A model generated the notes under the pieces. It had not been told where the DNA came from. It saw only the letters and a program-made list of their open reading frames with translations, and ran no database searches. 64,000 nt of DNA from Dichetophora obliterata (Eukaryota; Arthropoda; Insecta; Diptera; Sciomyzidae), in assembly GCA_963920525.1 (NCBI GenBank), contig OY986438.1, positions 73,106,346 through 73,170,345 of the forward strand. The letters are read 5' to 3'. Each line of letters begins with the position of its first letter. Position 1 is the stretch's first letter. This document shows positions 10,249 through 20,986 of this stretch, piece by piece. A program made the position numbers and the translations under genes.

Positions 10249-10589
10249 GTGCGGGAGTGGTGCAAATTAGGTAGATAAAATATTAAAAAGTTGTTAGTTT
10301 GGAGAGCTTGGTGGTAATCAAACTTCCCCGGTTAGTGTTCTAACCCCTTGGAACCAAGCCGAGGGGTAAATTCCTTCAGGTGTGCGCGTATCTTTTGCCT
10401 GCGGTGGTTTCTGGAAGTGTTTATTTCTCGGCTGATGCATCATTTATTACTCTCTTCGGTGGGATTTTCGTGTGGATTCTGGAGGACTTGGTTTTGCTCG
10501 GTGGTCAAGAATTCATGGCTCTGCAACGTATGTAAGTGATAGAGAGTTGGGCTGGTGCCTCCCGGCGTGGCCAGAGTGATGCCGTCTAG

Positions 10590-11090
10590 GGTTACGGTAA
10601 TCTCCCCCGTCGGTGACTTAAAAAGTCCATCCCTAGTATGATGGGCTCTGCTAGATCAGGTAAATATGAAGCAAATAAGTTGGGTGGTCTGATTGTTGAA
10701 CTGGATTTTGACCGAGAAGACTTTGCTGCATTTGGCGCTTGTACCGTCAGCTAATTGAACATTCCGTTCTAACTCCCGTGGTCGTACTCCTTGCTGGGTA
10801 AGATGCTGGTATACGGTCTGGTTTAGATATGTTCAGGATGCACCTGTGTCGATTAGGGCGCTTATTTGTAATTTATGGATAATGACATTTATGTAGTATC
10901 GATTGGCTGGGTTAGGTGGGGTGCTACGGCTGTCATAGCTTTGTGTCTGCAAGAGCAGGATCGTGAGAACACCCCTTCCTGGCCACATCGTGAACAGAAT
11001 AGTATGCGCGGATTGTGATATTGATGTCGGCGGTAGCAAGATTGTTTGCACTTCTAACAATGAGTATTTCTCTGGTATGGGCTGGCGGTT
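10590..11090 (-). pseudogene. Gypsy E protease
   Basis: Minus strand: ALIDTGAS (catalytic Asp box) at about 10833-10860, the flap-side LADGTSAKC, then IILGMDFL near 10630 (the hydrophobic-hydrophobic-Gly box), followed by a GEITVTLDGI strand. Small frame breaks occur. It is a compact retroviral-type protease fold without following RT. Confidence 0.75.
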
Positions 11091-11099
11091 TTCATATAG

Positions 11100-11818
11100 T
11101 AGTTGGGCTGTTGACGGTTTGACTTCGCTTCGTCTCTTTTAAGTAGCTCGAACTCATCGGTTAGTTCCATTAAATCGTCGACTGAGATAAAATCGCTGCG
11201 GCGCACGTACAGTTTGTATTCGACTCGTAGTCCATCGTAGATACGGTCTGTATAGTCGAGCCTTCTTAGTTGAGGATTTTGGCGGATTAATGTTTGTAAA
11301 GCGAGGATATAATTTCTTGCTTTTTCACGTTGCCATTGCTTTCGATGGTAAATGGTTTCCTCGAGTTTGGCTAAATGACGCTTAGGTAGAAAAAAATGTT
11401 TATCTCTAATTTGAAGTTCTCCCAGGAGCTAAGGTGATCTTTCTTCACTCGATTGCAGTGATTTACCCCGTAATACTGCTGGTAATGATGGCAGCAGGAT
11501 GTCAGGTGGCATGCGGTGGCATTCAACTAGTTCTTCAATCCGCTCAATGAACTCTAAAAGTTTATCTCCCCCGTCGAAGTATAAATCCCAGCGCTGGATC
11601 ATCTGGATAGTGTTTGAGTCCGTCCAGCGGTCTATTGATGGGGGGGGGGGGACATACACCATGGTTTCCTCGTTTTGCACGACTGACGTTTTCTCGTCAT
11701 CTCTAGTTATTTTCTCTTCTAATTCTTTCAATATGTTTTCCGTGGATTTCCGATTACATTTGGCCTTGATTACTTCGCTTAATTGTGACATCAGTTTTTT
11801 TACCCAATTTTCTGACAT
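11100..11818 (-). pseudogene. Gypsy E gag
   Basis: Starts MSENWVKKLMSQLSE at 11818; an open frame of 129 codons runs to 11429, including PPPPSIDRWTDSNTIQ, then shifts frame. The downstream part reads ARNYILALQTLIRQNP, DGLRVEYKLYVRRSDF and DDLMELTDEFELL down to about 11150. A G12 run at 11640-11651 encodes the proline stretch and is a likely slippage site. Related to gag of D. Confidence 0.7.
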
Positions 11819-12040
11819 TCACTGATTAATAGATCTTTTTTCAATAAGTATACCCAGCCAACGGAATCTGTGGTTAGTTGTTGCGGCTCCATTATTTATC
11901 CATGTGTTATCGATTCTGATGCTGTGTTGGATTGTTGTTGAGTAGTATTGTCCTGCGTCTGACCTGTTCCAGTGCCGTTGGTGGTGATGTCTGTTCTTCC
12001 ACAGTCATCGTTAAAATCAGGTTCCTGCTCGGGCACCATT

Positions 12041-12249
12041 TGTGACGTGGTTTTATCAAAGGCGGAGGTAAAACCCAGCCGCTCCAGGGTCCTGTGAAAA
12101 GGTCCACTAACTCTCACAAATTATTTTAAAAATAAAAGACGCAGGATTTTCAGTAATTCACAAAGTTACTTTATTGAATACGTTATCCTTATTATAACCT
12201 CTTAGTTATGCAGCTTCGGGTAGTCGCTAGAGTTAGCGCAACTGTAACA
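12041..12249 (-). repeat. 5' LTR-like end of gypsy element E
   Basis: Plus-strand start TGTGACGTGGTTTTATCA, shared with 8616; end CTGTAACA at 12249. Only 209 bp, so it may be shortened. The bases just inside (TGGTGCCCGAGC on the minus strand, after AA) sit where a primer site is expected; I cannot match them to a tRNA from memory. Confidence 0.6.
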
Positions 12250-12540
12250 ACATCCAGTACCAGCGTTACAACAACAACAATAACAATGGCAAAGGCAGCA
12301 GCGACATTATTAAGTTGAGCCAAACTGCCACACAAACCCCAAATGCAACATCAGCAAAACTCGCACACAAAACAATAGCAACGGCAACAGCGGAACCCAA
12401 ATGTAGCATCAGCAAAACTCCCACAAAAAGTTCGGCAATAGCAACGGCAACAGCAGAAGCGATAAGAATAACCAAAACAACAATAATAATAGAAAACGAC
12501 AGCAGCAGCTTCAAGCTCCAAGCTCCAAGTAGGTTTTAGT
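12250..12540. repeat. CAA/CAG-rich low-complexity DNA
   Basis: Imperfect runs of CAA, CAG and GCA (opa-like) on the plus strand. Frames through it are Thr/Ala/Gln-rich or hydrophobic only because of composition. No gene supported. Confidence 0.7.
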
Positions 12541-12639
12541 TTAGTGCAGTTTAATTAGAAAACAGAGAAACAAAGAGCAAAGCTCCTTGTTAAAAATATC
12601 GTGTTGTTTTATTAAATAACTTAATTCTAGCGAGCTTAA

Positions 12640-12858
12640 TAATCAGTTGGTAACCGCTTTAGTACTTGGTCATCAGTTAGTAATTGCTTTAGAAGTCGGT
12701 AATCAGTTGGTAACCGCTTCGGTAATCGGTTGGTAATTGCTTCGGTAATGGGTAATTGGTTTGTAATCACTTAGGTAATGGGTAATTAGTTGGAAATCGC
12801 TTCGGTAATCCGTAGTCCGTTGATAATCGCTTCGGTAATCGGTTGGCAATCGCTAAAA
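12640..12858. repeat. Degenerate short tandem repeat
   Basis: Imperfect repeats of a unit like GGTAATCGGTTGGTAATCGC, about 20-30 bp with variable spacing, about 8-10 copies, ending just before the solo LTR. Confidence 0.75.
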
Positions 12859-12878
12859 AGGAATGCTCCGTTATTTCT

Positions 12879-13713
12879 TGTGGTGTTGGATGTAGGATGT
12901 TGTTGTAAAAAAATAGTAGAGTACGAGTGTATTAGAGGTGCACACGCCTTTTTATTCAGCCGAAAGGCTTTTTTTGGGCGTCCAAGCTACAGAGGCTATT
13001 TTCATTAAGCAGCAAAGGCTAATTTCAGCTAAGCCACAAAGGCTTTGTTAAAAATTTTTGAGCCTCAAACGCTGATTTTTATCCAAGACACAAAGGCTAA
13101 GTTTTTGTATGAAAATAAATTTAATTTGAACTCTTCGCCTCTTCCTTCCAAATCTAAATCTGTCTTTATTTTAAAATATCTTAGTTTATATACAATTTTA
13201 CCAGTATCATTCTTAAACTGATTTTACTACTATTTCCAAGACTCCTTCTCTAATTCCAATGTTTTTTAGATTTACTTTGAACAATCAATAATTGACCAAT
13301 CACTTTTAGTTTATTAACCTTTCAAAATTTTCCCCACTAATTAATATTTTAAACATCATTTATTGGTTCGCTCGAATTCTTGGCCTTGACTTTAAAGTGT
13401 CATCGGCACTTGTTCAACTTATCGCTTGTTGTTGTTGCTTTGTGTTTTTCTGTGCAATGCACTTATAACACGACTCCCGCTGTCGCTGTCGCATTTTAGC
13501 TTGTGCGGTATCTAGCGGCACAAGCGTAAAGGGGTGCTAAATGCACTTCATGAGAATTCGAGCTGCAATTAGTTGTGTTTACTTAGATTTTTTTTTTTCA
13601 GTTAAATATGGAAATTTTGTCAACATTATGTTTTCATATCTTAGACAATTAAAGTGAAGATCTTTTTAGTGGTTGTTTGTCTTGAATGTGTGTACGTATG
13701 CAAGTACACTACA
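12879..13713. repeat. Solo LTR of gypsy family B with TTCT target duplication
   Basis: Matches LTR B (4607-5406) end to end: starts TGTGGTGTTGGATGT, ends AAGTACACTACA. It is flanked by TTCT at 12875-12878 and 13714-13717. No internal sequence is present, so it is the product of recombination between the two LTRs of a former insertion. 835 bp versus 800 in element B. Confidence 0.9.
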
Positions 13714-13724
13714 TTCTAATACGA

Positions 13725-13935
13725 CAACAGTAGACGCCGTGGTGGCGAAGCAGAGAGTGCTTGCGTCGCAGTCCCGGTGATAGGCCTTGCGGTCAACCGG
13801 GGTTGTGGCGTGGCTTCAAGAGACAACCAAAATTGTACTACAGATGACGCACTAGTGACGTGGTAGTGAGTGCCTGCGTCGCAGCCCTGGTGATAGACCT
13901 TGTGGTCGACCGAGGTATCGATGTGGCTTTCGAAA
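13725..13935. repeat. Two tandem copies of an about 113-bp unit
   Basis: TGCGTCGCAGTCCCGGTGAT near 13762 and TGCGTCGCAGCCCTGGTGAT near 13875 lie in the same larger context, with several substitutions. GC-richer than its surroundings. Resembles a repeated 5' UTR of a retroelement, but no ORF follows. Confidence 0.7.
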
Positions 13936-14700
13936 ACAAACAAAAAAAATAAAATAATCTAATATATAAAAAAGAATGTTTGTTTGTTCGTTCGTTCGCT
14001 ATGCGCTTCAATACTGTTAATCCGATTGCGATAAAACTTTGTCAACTTATTGCTTGTACTTACGCGAACAATATAGGCATATTTAAAATTTGCCACACCC
14101 CCTTTACCACCCACAAATCAATAAAAATTCAGTGACGATGGAACCGATGATTGCATTTGGTCGCGACTTTATCCTCAACACTCTTAAGCTCCTCACTACA
14201 CATAGCACAAAAGATATTGTCCAGTGCTCCTGCTTCGTTGGGATGTGGAGAACCCAACGGACTAAGTAGTACCATCATTCCAAACAAAAATTTAAAATAA
14301 AACCAAAAACAGAATTGTATTGCGAGTAATCAACTCGTCTTCTTCACCTTATCTGGCTCTAGCCAAGCTTGACTAACCAACGATAAAAGCAACTATAAGC
14401 TTCGATTTTCACCTAAAAATCCCCAAGAGGTGTAAGTCCACAAGTAAATTGATTCCAATGACATTTACGATTTTAAGATTGGAATTGAAAAAATGATTGA
14501 ATAGAAAAAAAAATGAATTGCAGTTTGCTGATTATGAGCTTTTCTCTCGGAAGGTTATAAAAAAGAGGCGGAAGCTGAGTTCTAATTGGAGCTCGGAAGG
14601 AGCCATCGCTGCAAGCTGCGTTTGCACTATCATGGTGTAAAGCTAAAAGGAGAGAAAAGGTCGTAAACAGCAAACTGAAATTCAGTGTGACTGAAATAAA
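13936..14700. other. Unassigned, AT-rich
   Basis: Contains a short TTTG/TTCG microsatellite (13979-13999) and an imperfect palindrome around 14238-14262 (CGTTGGGATGTGGAGAACCCAACG). No gene seen. Confidence 0.4.
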
Positions 14701-14759
14701 GTGTGAAGAATGATGAGCAGGTCGCGAACATTGCGCCCGGCTTGCACCTGTAAAATTAT

Positions 14760-15110
14760 TTATATGAGGTCCTGTAGCCTCTCCAGCGGCTTAATGGCTT
14801 TGGCCAAACAGTCCCGCGGATTGGTACGAGAATGCTCCTTAGCCTCGCGAATCGTTGGTCGAGCGCATTTTGATGGTGGTGCGCGCTTCACAGTTACCCT
14901 TCTTTGGTCAACGTCGAGTGATGGTGTTGGTGAAAGATCGTATATGATCTGGGGATGTTTAGGCGGGTGCAGCAGGATATGGTGATGGAGGCTGCACACA
15001 CGACACGCGCTTTTGGAGTTGCTCTCCCAGACGTGCGACCACGCCAGACAGTTGAAGCAGTACGCATGCTTGTTGACGGCGTGCCGCCGCTGAGGCACGG
15101 TCATGGTCAT
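14760..15110 (-). pseudogene. BEL/Pao gag zinc-knuckle fragment
   Basis: Minus-strand frame with CFNCLAWSHVWESNSKSAC and CRVCSLHHHILLH, the paired cysteine/histidine region found at the end of BEL/Pao gags (C-x2-C-x3-H and C-x2-C-x3-HH). It lies 3' of the integrase end at 15383-15600 on the same strand, an order impossible within one element. It therefore belongs to a second BEL copy or a rearranged one. Confidence 0.7.
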
Positions 15111-15382
15111 AAATCTTCTACACCGTCACAGCGAGTGGGGCTCGCGGCACAATTTGCATTTCTGGAAACTGGAAGAAGAAAACTATCATTATTAATTGGA
15201 AACTGAGATTATTGGATTAGCCAAAACCAAATCATAATATTTAAGTGAAAGATATATGAGACTATCAGAGAATATGAGTATTTCGCTATTGAGTGTGAGA
15301 ATTTTTTATTAGGGGGGGGGGGGGATAATGAATGCTTAGAAGAGGAATAAAATCATAAAGAATCAGAGGGAAGAATACATAA
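15111..15382. other. Spacer with G13 run
   Basis: AT-rich, with a G run of about 13 at 15313. It may be BEL 3' UTR/LTR remnant but no LTR partner was found. Confidence 0.35.
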
Positions 15383-15600
15383 TTAAACTAGTGGGTGAGT
15401 TATGATCCCATTTTGAATTTTTATATGCGCTACTCGAACTCGAGCATCAGCTCCGCGATACGTTTTAATGATGCGGCCTAGACGACACTCAGTTGGCGGG
15501 AGAAGCTCGTCTTTAATAACGACAAAATCGTTGATGCTGAGGTCGCGTTTGGTGTGTTTCAATTTATGCCTTTTATGCAACTCACAGAGGTATTTTTCTT
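15383..15600 (-). pseudogene. BEL/Pao integrase C-terminus (third fragment of the nested element)
   Basis: Minus strand: KEKYLCELHKRHK, then NDFVVIKDELLPP, CRLGRIIKTYRGADARVRV, the characteristic C-terminal end of BEL/Pao integrases. It continues the coding sequence that breaks off at 26653, the other side of the non-LTR insertion. TATCGGCGGCTA is found at both edges of that insertion (15603-15614, 26653-26664). Confidence 0.88.
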
Positions 15601-15624
15601 TCTATCGGCGGCTATGTCAAGCTG

Positions 15625-16245
15625 ATGGCCTGTGACAATGAAAGATCCGCTGAGCTATTTAATAAAGCGGCGATTGGAAAAGTTGGTGAGGTCTACCCAG
15701 GCGCTCGACTAAGAGCGGTAAATTTGGACGAAATTCCGTCAAGACCAAGAGCCAGAGTCTGGGTTCCAGTCACCCCATCTGAACCTGAGGAGATTCTGGA
15801 AATACTGAAGGTCTTCAACCCAGCTATATCCACTCAAAACTGGAAGGTGGTGAAGTTGGAACCTAAAGCCGAGGATGCGAAAACCGATCCCGAGAAATCC
15901 AAGCTGGAGGTTTTGTTGATCCTCAACAATGAATGTCTTGACCAAATAAACAAGGACAAATGTACTCTAAACTATGGGTTTAGTAAGATTCACCCAATAA
16001 TCTATAAAACAGACACGGTGTCTCTCGTAAATCGTGCGGTCTGTAGTGCCACGACTGAGAATCCCAGCGACATCGAAGAGTTGGTTTCTGGAAGCGAGGA
16101 TGAGTTATCAGCCGCATCCGAACTAGCGACGGCGATGACAAATATCCTAAAGGAGCAGGCTCCGTCAGAGGAACTCGTCAGCGACGAAGAGGCTGGCACC
16201 ACGGTTGTTGGAGTACCTAAGGATGTTCCGGGTACTCCAAAGTAA
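15625..16245 (+). CDS. Non-LTR element F ORF1 (DUF4780-like), partial
   Basis: Open frame of 206 residues; the likely first usable Met is MACDNERSAELF, but the element is 5'-truncated, so the true start is lost. The middle (RARVWVPVTPSEPEEI, NWKVVKLEPKAED, LNYGFSKIHPIIYKTD) matches the pattern of the DUF4780 module common in ORF1 proteins of insect non-LTR elements; the C-terminus is acidic and Ser-rich. Expected role is RNA binding in the retrotransposition particle. ORF2 follows. Family assignment is from memory. Confidence 0.65.
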   Translation: MACDNERSAELFNKAAIGKVGEVYPGARLRAVNLDEIPSRPRARVWVPVTPSEPEEILEILKVFNPAISTQNWKVVKLEPKAEDAKTDPEKSKLEVLLILNNECLDQINKDKCTLNYGFSKIHPIIYKTDTVSLVNRAVCSATTENPSDIEELVSGSEDELSAASELATAMTNILKEQAPSEELVSDEEAGTTVVGVPKDVPGTPK

Positions 16246-16333
16246 CTTGCATCACTGCAAAGCAGCTTCGGCTGCTCTCCAGCGTCACCTGGCAACGGAC
16301 GATGTCAACTTGGTGCTGATTTAGGAACCTTGG

Positions 16334-17842
16334 ATGAACAACAATAAAATCCTTGGCCTGAATACACCAAACTATAAAATATACTATGTATCTAACAAAG
16401 GTAAAACTCGAACTTGTATTTTAGCGAAAGTTAACTTGAATTGCTTTATTCTCCCTCAGTTTAGTCACGGGGACCTCTCTGTGGTCAGCCTGGAGCTGGG
16501 GCCCAAGAAACTAAGGGTTTCTTCCTTCTACTTCCCCTATGATGAGGGGAACTCCTACAGGGAACTAATACAGCCACGCACATCATTCTGGGTGGAGATA
16601 CGAATGCACACCACCAATGGAGCAGCACAAACAACAACGACAGAGGTGAGTCACTTTTTAACTTCCTACTAAGCACTAAATTAAATATAATGAACAAGGG
16701 CAATGAGCCGACATTTATTATTAAAAATTGAGAGGAAGTTCTGGATATCACCCTAGTATCAGAAAACTTCTCGGAAGAAATTCATTCATGGAAGGTCTTA
16801 AAAGAACATTCGTTCTAGGACCATAGGTATATAGAATTCGGCTGGAAAATAACCAATCAATCCTTGCCTCTAAAAATAAGAAATCTCCGTAAGACAAACT
16901 GGAGATGGTATAATAAACTTATTAAAACATCACTGAATTCAGTTACTTCTCCCCCCGTTACTAACAAAGAAGATTTTGACCTTCTGGTTCTAGACTTCAC
17001 CAAAAAATGCTCAGATGCGCTCAACAGAGCATGTCCGAAAAAAGTTTTCAATAAATCCCATAAACCCGTATGGTGGTCTCGGGAGATTGAAATTCTCAGA
17101 AAGGACTGTCGTAGAGACTTCAACTACGCAAGGCGTAGCAATAGTGAGGACTCATGAAATAGCTATAGGTTCAAACTAGGCATTTACAAAACTGCAATCA
17201 GGAAAGCAAAGAGGGCCTCTTGGTCCTCCTTCTGCACAGAAATAGAGGATACTTCCGAGGCTTCAAGGCTCAGGAAAATACTATCGAAATCCCCAACAGT
17301 ACCAAGCTTTATTCAAAAAGAAGATGGCACCTGGACGGATTCATGCATCGAAACCCTAGATATACTCATGGATGCACATTTTCCTGGTAATGTTTACTCT
17401 GACAGTTCCAGCTTTCAAACACCCCCTGCGACCTTACGCCTCAACATATTGAGCAACTGACCAGCAAGGAGAAGTTGAGATGGGCGATCTCTTCATTCCA
17501 ATCTTATAAATCTCCAGGTCCCGATGGCATTATACCAGCCCAACTCCACTATAGCTTCAATGCTATAGTACCCTGGCTTCAGACAATCTACTATGGTTGC
17601 TTACGCCTTAACTTTATTCCAACAGCTTGGAGAGAGACAAAAGTTATCTTTATACCGAAAGCGGGTAAGTCCTTTCACACTTAATCGAATGACTTCAGAC
17701 CTATAAGCCTCTCTTCCTTTCTGGTTAAAATTCTAAAGAGACTTATTGGGCTTCTTCTTAAGCCGAAACTTGACAGGCTTCTAAAAATCCCAACATGCCT
17801 TCATTAAAGGCAAATCTACAGAGACAGCTCTGCACTCTCTTG
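16334..17842 (+). pseudogene. Non-LTR element F ORF2: endonuclease remnant and RT, 5' half
   Basis: Fragments in several frames. 16334-16672 is the middle of an AP-type endonuclease (LGLNTPNYKIYYVSNKGKTR, FYFPYDEGN) with its catalytic ends degraded. 16864-17157 is the linker before RT (WWSREIEILRKDCRRDFNYARR). 17475-17684 is RT motif 1-2 (SYKSPGPDGIIPAQL, W-R-E-T-KVIFIPKAGK). The coding is cut at 17842 in the region reading GKSTETALHSLV by insertion of element A. Stops and shifts show it was already decaying. Confidence 0.85.
17839..17842. repeat. Target duplication CTTG of element A (left)
   Basis: CTTG at 17839-17842 repeats at 24748-24751. Removing the insertion and one CTTG restores a continuous RT reading frame in the host element. 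Confidence 0.92.
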
Positions 17843-18533
17843 TGATGTGTTTTTATAATGATATGTTTATAAAATGATGACTGTGAGTTTATATGGAAAA
17901 TTTTAAATATAGATAGCAAAACTAAAATATCCTGCCTATCTGCTTTTTAGAGTTGCCTTTTTGTTTAGCTTGCAGCAAAGGCTATGCCGACTTTCTGTGC
18001 ATTAAAATGCCCCAGTTTTTTTGAGTTCTATAAAATAAAAATAGCGACTAGCGCACAGTTTTTAAGTAAATAGAATATGATTTATTTTGTGCATTAGCAC
18101 AGATATTTATACCAAAAATTACATTTACAATTCTTAATTCTAGCTTACTCCTACTTTCCAGTACTTCCAACAATCTTTGATTTTCACCAATTACATACTT
18201 TCACTTTCCAAAAATATTATTCATAACTTTGTTAATCGCTTCGGTCACATGTAAGTCACATTGCATCTCTTTCTTTTTCTTTTCGATTTGTTTTAGTTTA
18301 TTTTTAAATATGCAATTTAACTGACCTACATGTGCGGGCTGATTCACATGTGTTGACAAATGCACATGTTTACAAAACGTTCAACCCGTGATCATGTTTC
18401 AAGCCTGGTGGTCTGGGTTGTGCGTCATGTGGTTATTTTGTTTGTTTATTCTTATGACACTACAAATTGCACAACAGTGTGTCATTCAGTTTTTGTTTTA
18501 TTTATTTTCTTTTATTTTAGTTAGCACACAACA
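17843..18533 (-). repeat. 3' LTR of element A
   Basis: 691 bp, plus-strand ends TGATGTG and CACACAACA. Nearly identical to 24057-24747; differences include GATATG versus GATGTG near its start. Confidence 0.95.
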
Positions 18534-18545
18534 CCCTCACCCTTT
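18534..18545 (-). promoter_or_regulatory. Polypurine tract of element A
   Basis: Minus-strand AAAGGGTGAGGG directly before the 3' LTR. Compare AAAGAGTAAGGG in element C. Confidence 0.85.
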
Positions 18546-18593
18546 AAAAAAAATAATTTTGTATGTGAAAGCATGATAAAACTATTTTGTGAT

Positions 18594-19453
18594 TTAACAA
18601 TTTCTAGCTTTCATTAGATTTTTGTTATGTATTTCTTTTTCTTTATTATTAATTAGTATAGTACTGTTTGATCCATTCTGATCTACAATTTTGAATGGAC
18701 CCTTAAATGGTTTATCTAGTTTTTTCTTATTTTCTATTTTCAAGTATACATAATCTCCTATGCTAAAATTTGCATTTTTAACATATTTTTGTTTCTTTAT
18801 TACATTATTCTTATTTGCTATTAGATTTTCATATGCTTGGTTATGTGCATATCTTAATTTTATTTTGAATTCATTTATATAGTTATCCATATTGTAAAAT
18901 ACTTCTTTATTACTTATTATTTCACATGGTAAAGTGCATAATTTTCCGTATATTAGTTCAAATGGCGTATAATGTGTAGTGCAATGAGGTGTCGTATTGT
19001 ATGAGTACGTATAATATGGTAAAAGTTCGTCCCAATTATCTTTTCCTTCCATGGTCATTAAGAAGTCATTTAAAACTCGATGGTTTCTTTCTACCTTACC
19101 TAGTGTTTCGTGGTGGTATGGTGTAGAAGTAACTTTTTTTATGTTCATCAATTTACATATATTCGTGAGTAATTCGTTTGTGAACTCAGTTCCCTTGTCC
19201 GTCTTTAATTTTCTGAAACAGCCATATTTCAAAATAAATTTTTCTACTATCGTTTTCGCTACTGAAACGGCGTCTTTTGTAATTAGTGGAAAAGCTTCTA
19301 CAAATTTCGTAAGCTCACATTGAATGGTCAGTATGTATCTATATGTATTAGATGGTCTTAAAGGTCCTACCGTGTCTATTGTTACAACGTCAAACGATGT
19401 GCTCGGTGTGTCTGTCTGTCAATTTTTCTTTTGTATATCTAACTATTTTTACC
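18594..19453 (-). pseudogene. Element A integrase core and C-terminus
   Basis: Minus strand: KTIVEKFILKYGCF, LKTDKGTEFTNELL (catalytic second Asp region, D-K-G-T-E-F), YHHETLGKVERNHR (third acidic residue, Glu), then a C-terminal domain with FSIGDYVYLKIENKKK and GPFKIVDQNGSNST (GPY/F-like). The first catalytic Asp region (FDVVTIDTVGP type) falls in 19325-19453, where two frame losses occur. The last 212 codons are open to 18594. Inserts cDNA into the genome in the intact element. Confidence 0.88.
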
Positions 19454-20977
19454 TCATATTTTACATATTTTACACTTGTTTATATAATTTCTAACCATTT
19501 TATTCATCGCTTTCCATACATATTTCTGTTTTAACTTTCTTATACACCTTCTTATGCCGCAGTGACCTGCAGTTTTTGTATCATGATACTCTTTTATTAA
19601 TTCATTCATATTCTTTACATTTTCTATTCTTCTTGGAGCGGTATAAAGCAATATTTCTAGGCAATTTTTAATATCATTTTCTTGTATTTCATTAAATATC
19701 TTTTTGAATTTATTTATGGATATTTCCTCAAATATTTTATCATTAGTTGCTAGCGACAATTTATTTATGCGTTCATGTTTTGCATGCGATAACAATTTTT
19801 TCAAAATCAATTTTAACTCTGATGATGCCTTATAATTGTATCTAACATGTAACTCATTTTTAAATTCATATATTTCTACCCTTTGGCCATTCTTTATTTG
19901 TTCTTTATACTCAAATTTTATATTCTTTACTTTTCTAATATCAGATATTGATATACATTCCCATATGTGAAGATGATCAGTCCTCAAAGGTAATGTGTCC
20001 CTAGGTGTTTCTGTTATTTTATTACTTATTTCTTTATTCTTCATCGTTCTCGTCAGAGCATTTACATTACTTACTGGAATCATGTCTTTTAATTTTTCTG
20101 TGTTCAATACTATTCTAGATAATGCGTCAGCATTAGTATTAATTTTAACTTGCTTGAATACTATGTCAAAATCGTAATCCATTAAATCTATTCTTATCCT
20201 AGTTAACTTAGAAGATGGGTTCTTGTGGGTGAATAAACTAACTAAAGGTCTATGATCTGTATATACTTGAAATCTGCGACCGTACAAATATGGTCTAAAA
20301 TGATTAATACCCCAATGTATGGCTAGCAGCTCTTTTTCAATAATTGCCTTGTTTATCTCGTGTTTATTTAGTGACTTACTTGCAAATGCTATAGGTTTAT
20401 CATTACCTATTTCTCCTTGAGATAGTACAGCGCCAAGTGCATAGTTTGAAGCATCCATGGTTAATATGAAAGGTTTCGTGAAATCTGGGTAACTTAATAT
20501 TGGCGGTGACATGAGTTTTTGCTTTAAAGTTTCAAATGCATGCTTTGAGCTTTGTGACCAATTAAAAATTACATTTTTTTTTGATAACTGATTTAATGGT
20601 TTTGCTATTTCAGCAAAATTTTGTATGAAGCGTCTGTAGTAATTACAGAAAGCTACAAATCTGCGAACTTCATCCGAATCTATTGGTGTTGGGTAATTTT
20701 CTATCACTGAGTATTTACTTGGATCTGTAGTCACACCTGTATCAGTTATTAAATGCCCTAAGTAAACTACTTCTGTCCTCAGGAAATTGCACTTTCCTGG
20801 ATTTAATTTCAAATTATATTTGCGCAATCTTTTAAATACTTCTACCAGGTTTCTATTGTGTTCATTTAGGCTTGAACCAAAAACTATTATATCATCAACA
20901 TATAAGAATGCTGATGCTTGTAAACCACTTAATGTTAGTGAGAGCATTCTTTGGAAGCTGTTTGTTAATATTTTCAA
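19454..20977 (-). pseudogene. Element A RT C-terminal half, RNase H and integrase zinc-binding part
   Basis: 507-codon open stretch. It has the catalytic RT box FLYVDDIIVFG (YVDD, near 20895), VVYLGHLITDTGV, the connection VRRFVAFCNYYRRF, RNase H residues TMDASNYALGAVLSQ, IEKELLAIHWGIN, VYTDHRPLVSL and NADALSRI, and the integrase H-x-H-C-C zinc region (GHCGIRRCIRK ... CKICKI). The reading frame is continuous with 20987-21247 except for one TGA, where LPFG has become stop-PFG. The end at 19454 is a premature stop in the zinc region. Confidence 0.92.
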
Positions 20978-20986
20978 ACCAAAAGG

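Larger units (their letters stand above)
8981..12040 (-). mobile_element. Gypsy element E: internally deleted, gag-protease-env tail
   Basis: Between LTR-like ends (12041-12249 and 8616-8980), the minus strand reads gag (11818-11100), protease (about 11060-10600), then directly an env-like membrane tail, 3' UTR and purine tract. RT, RNase H and integrase are absent, so about 3 kb has been deleted. An hAT-like MITE (9501-10248) split the env tail later. Confidence 0.7.
15615..17842 (+). mobile_element. RNase H-bearing non-LTR element F, 5' half
   Basis: Left half of a non-LTR retrotransposon inserted in the BEL integrase. It contains the end of ORF1, a deleted endonuclease and the first half of the RT. 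Interrupted at 17842 by gypsy element A; continues at 24752. The 12-bp TATCGGCGGCTA duplication marks the insertion. 5'-truncated in ORF1. Confidence 0.9.

Noticed and set aside
12266..12514. Hydrophobic 82-codon minus-strand ORF
   Set aside because: Reverse reading of CAA/CAG-rich DNA gives Leu/Val/Ala runs; compositional artefact.
13979..14020. Helitron start
   Set aside because: TTTG/TTCG run only; no 3' hairpin with CTRR end found.
15313..15325. G13 run as a BEL polypurine tract
   Set aside because: The run is on the plus strand whereas the BEL coding is on the minus strand; wrong orientation.
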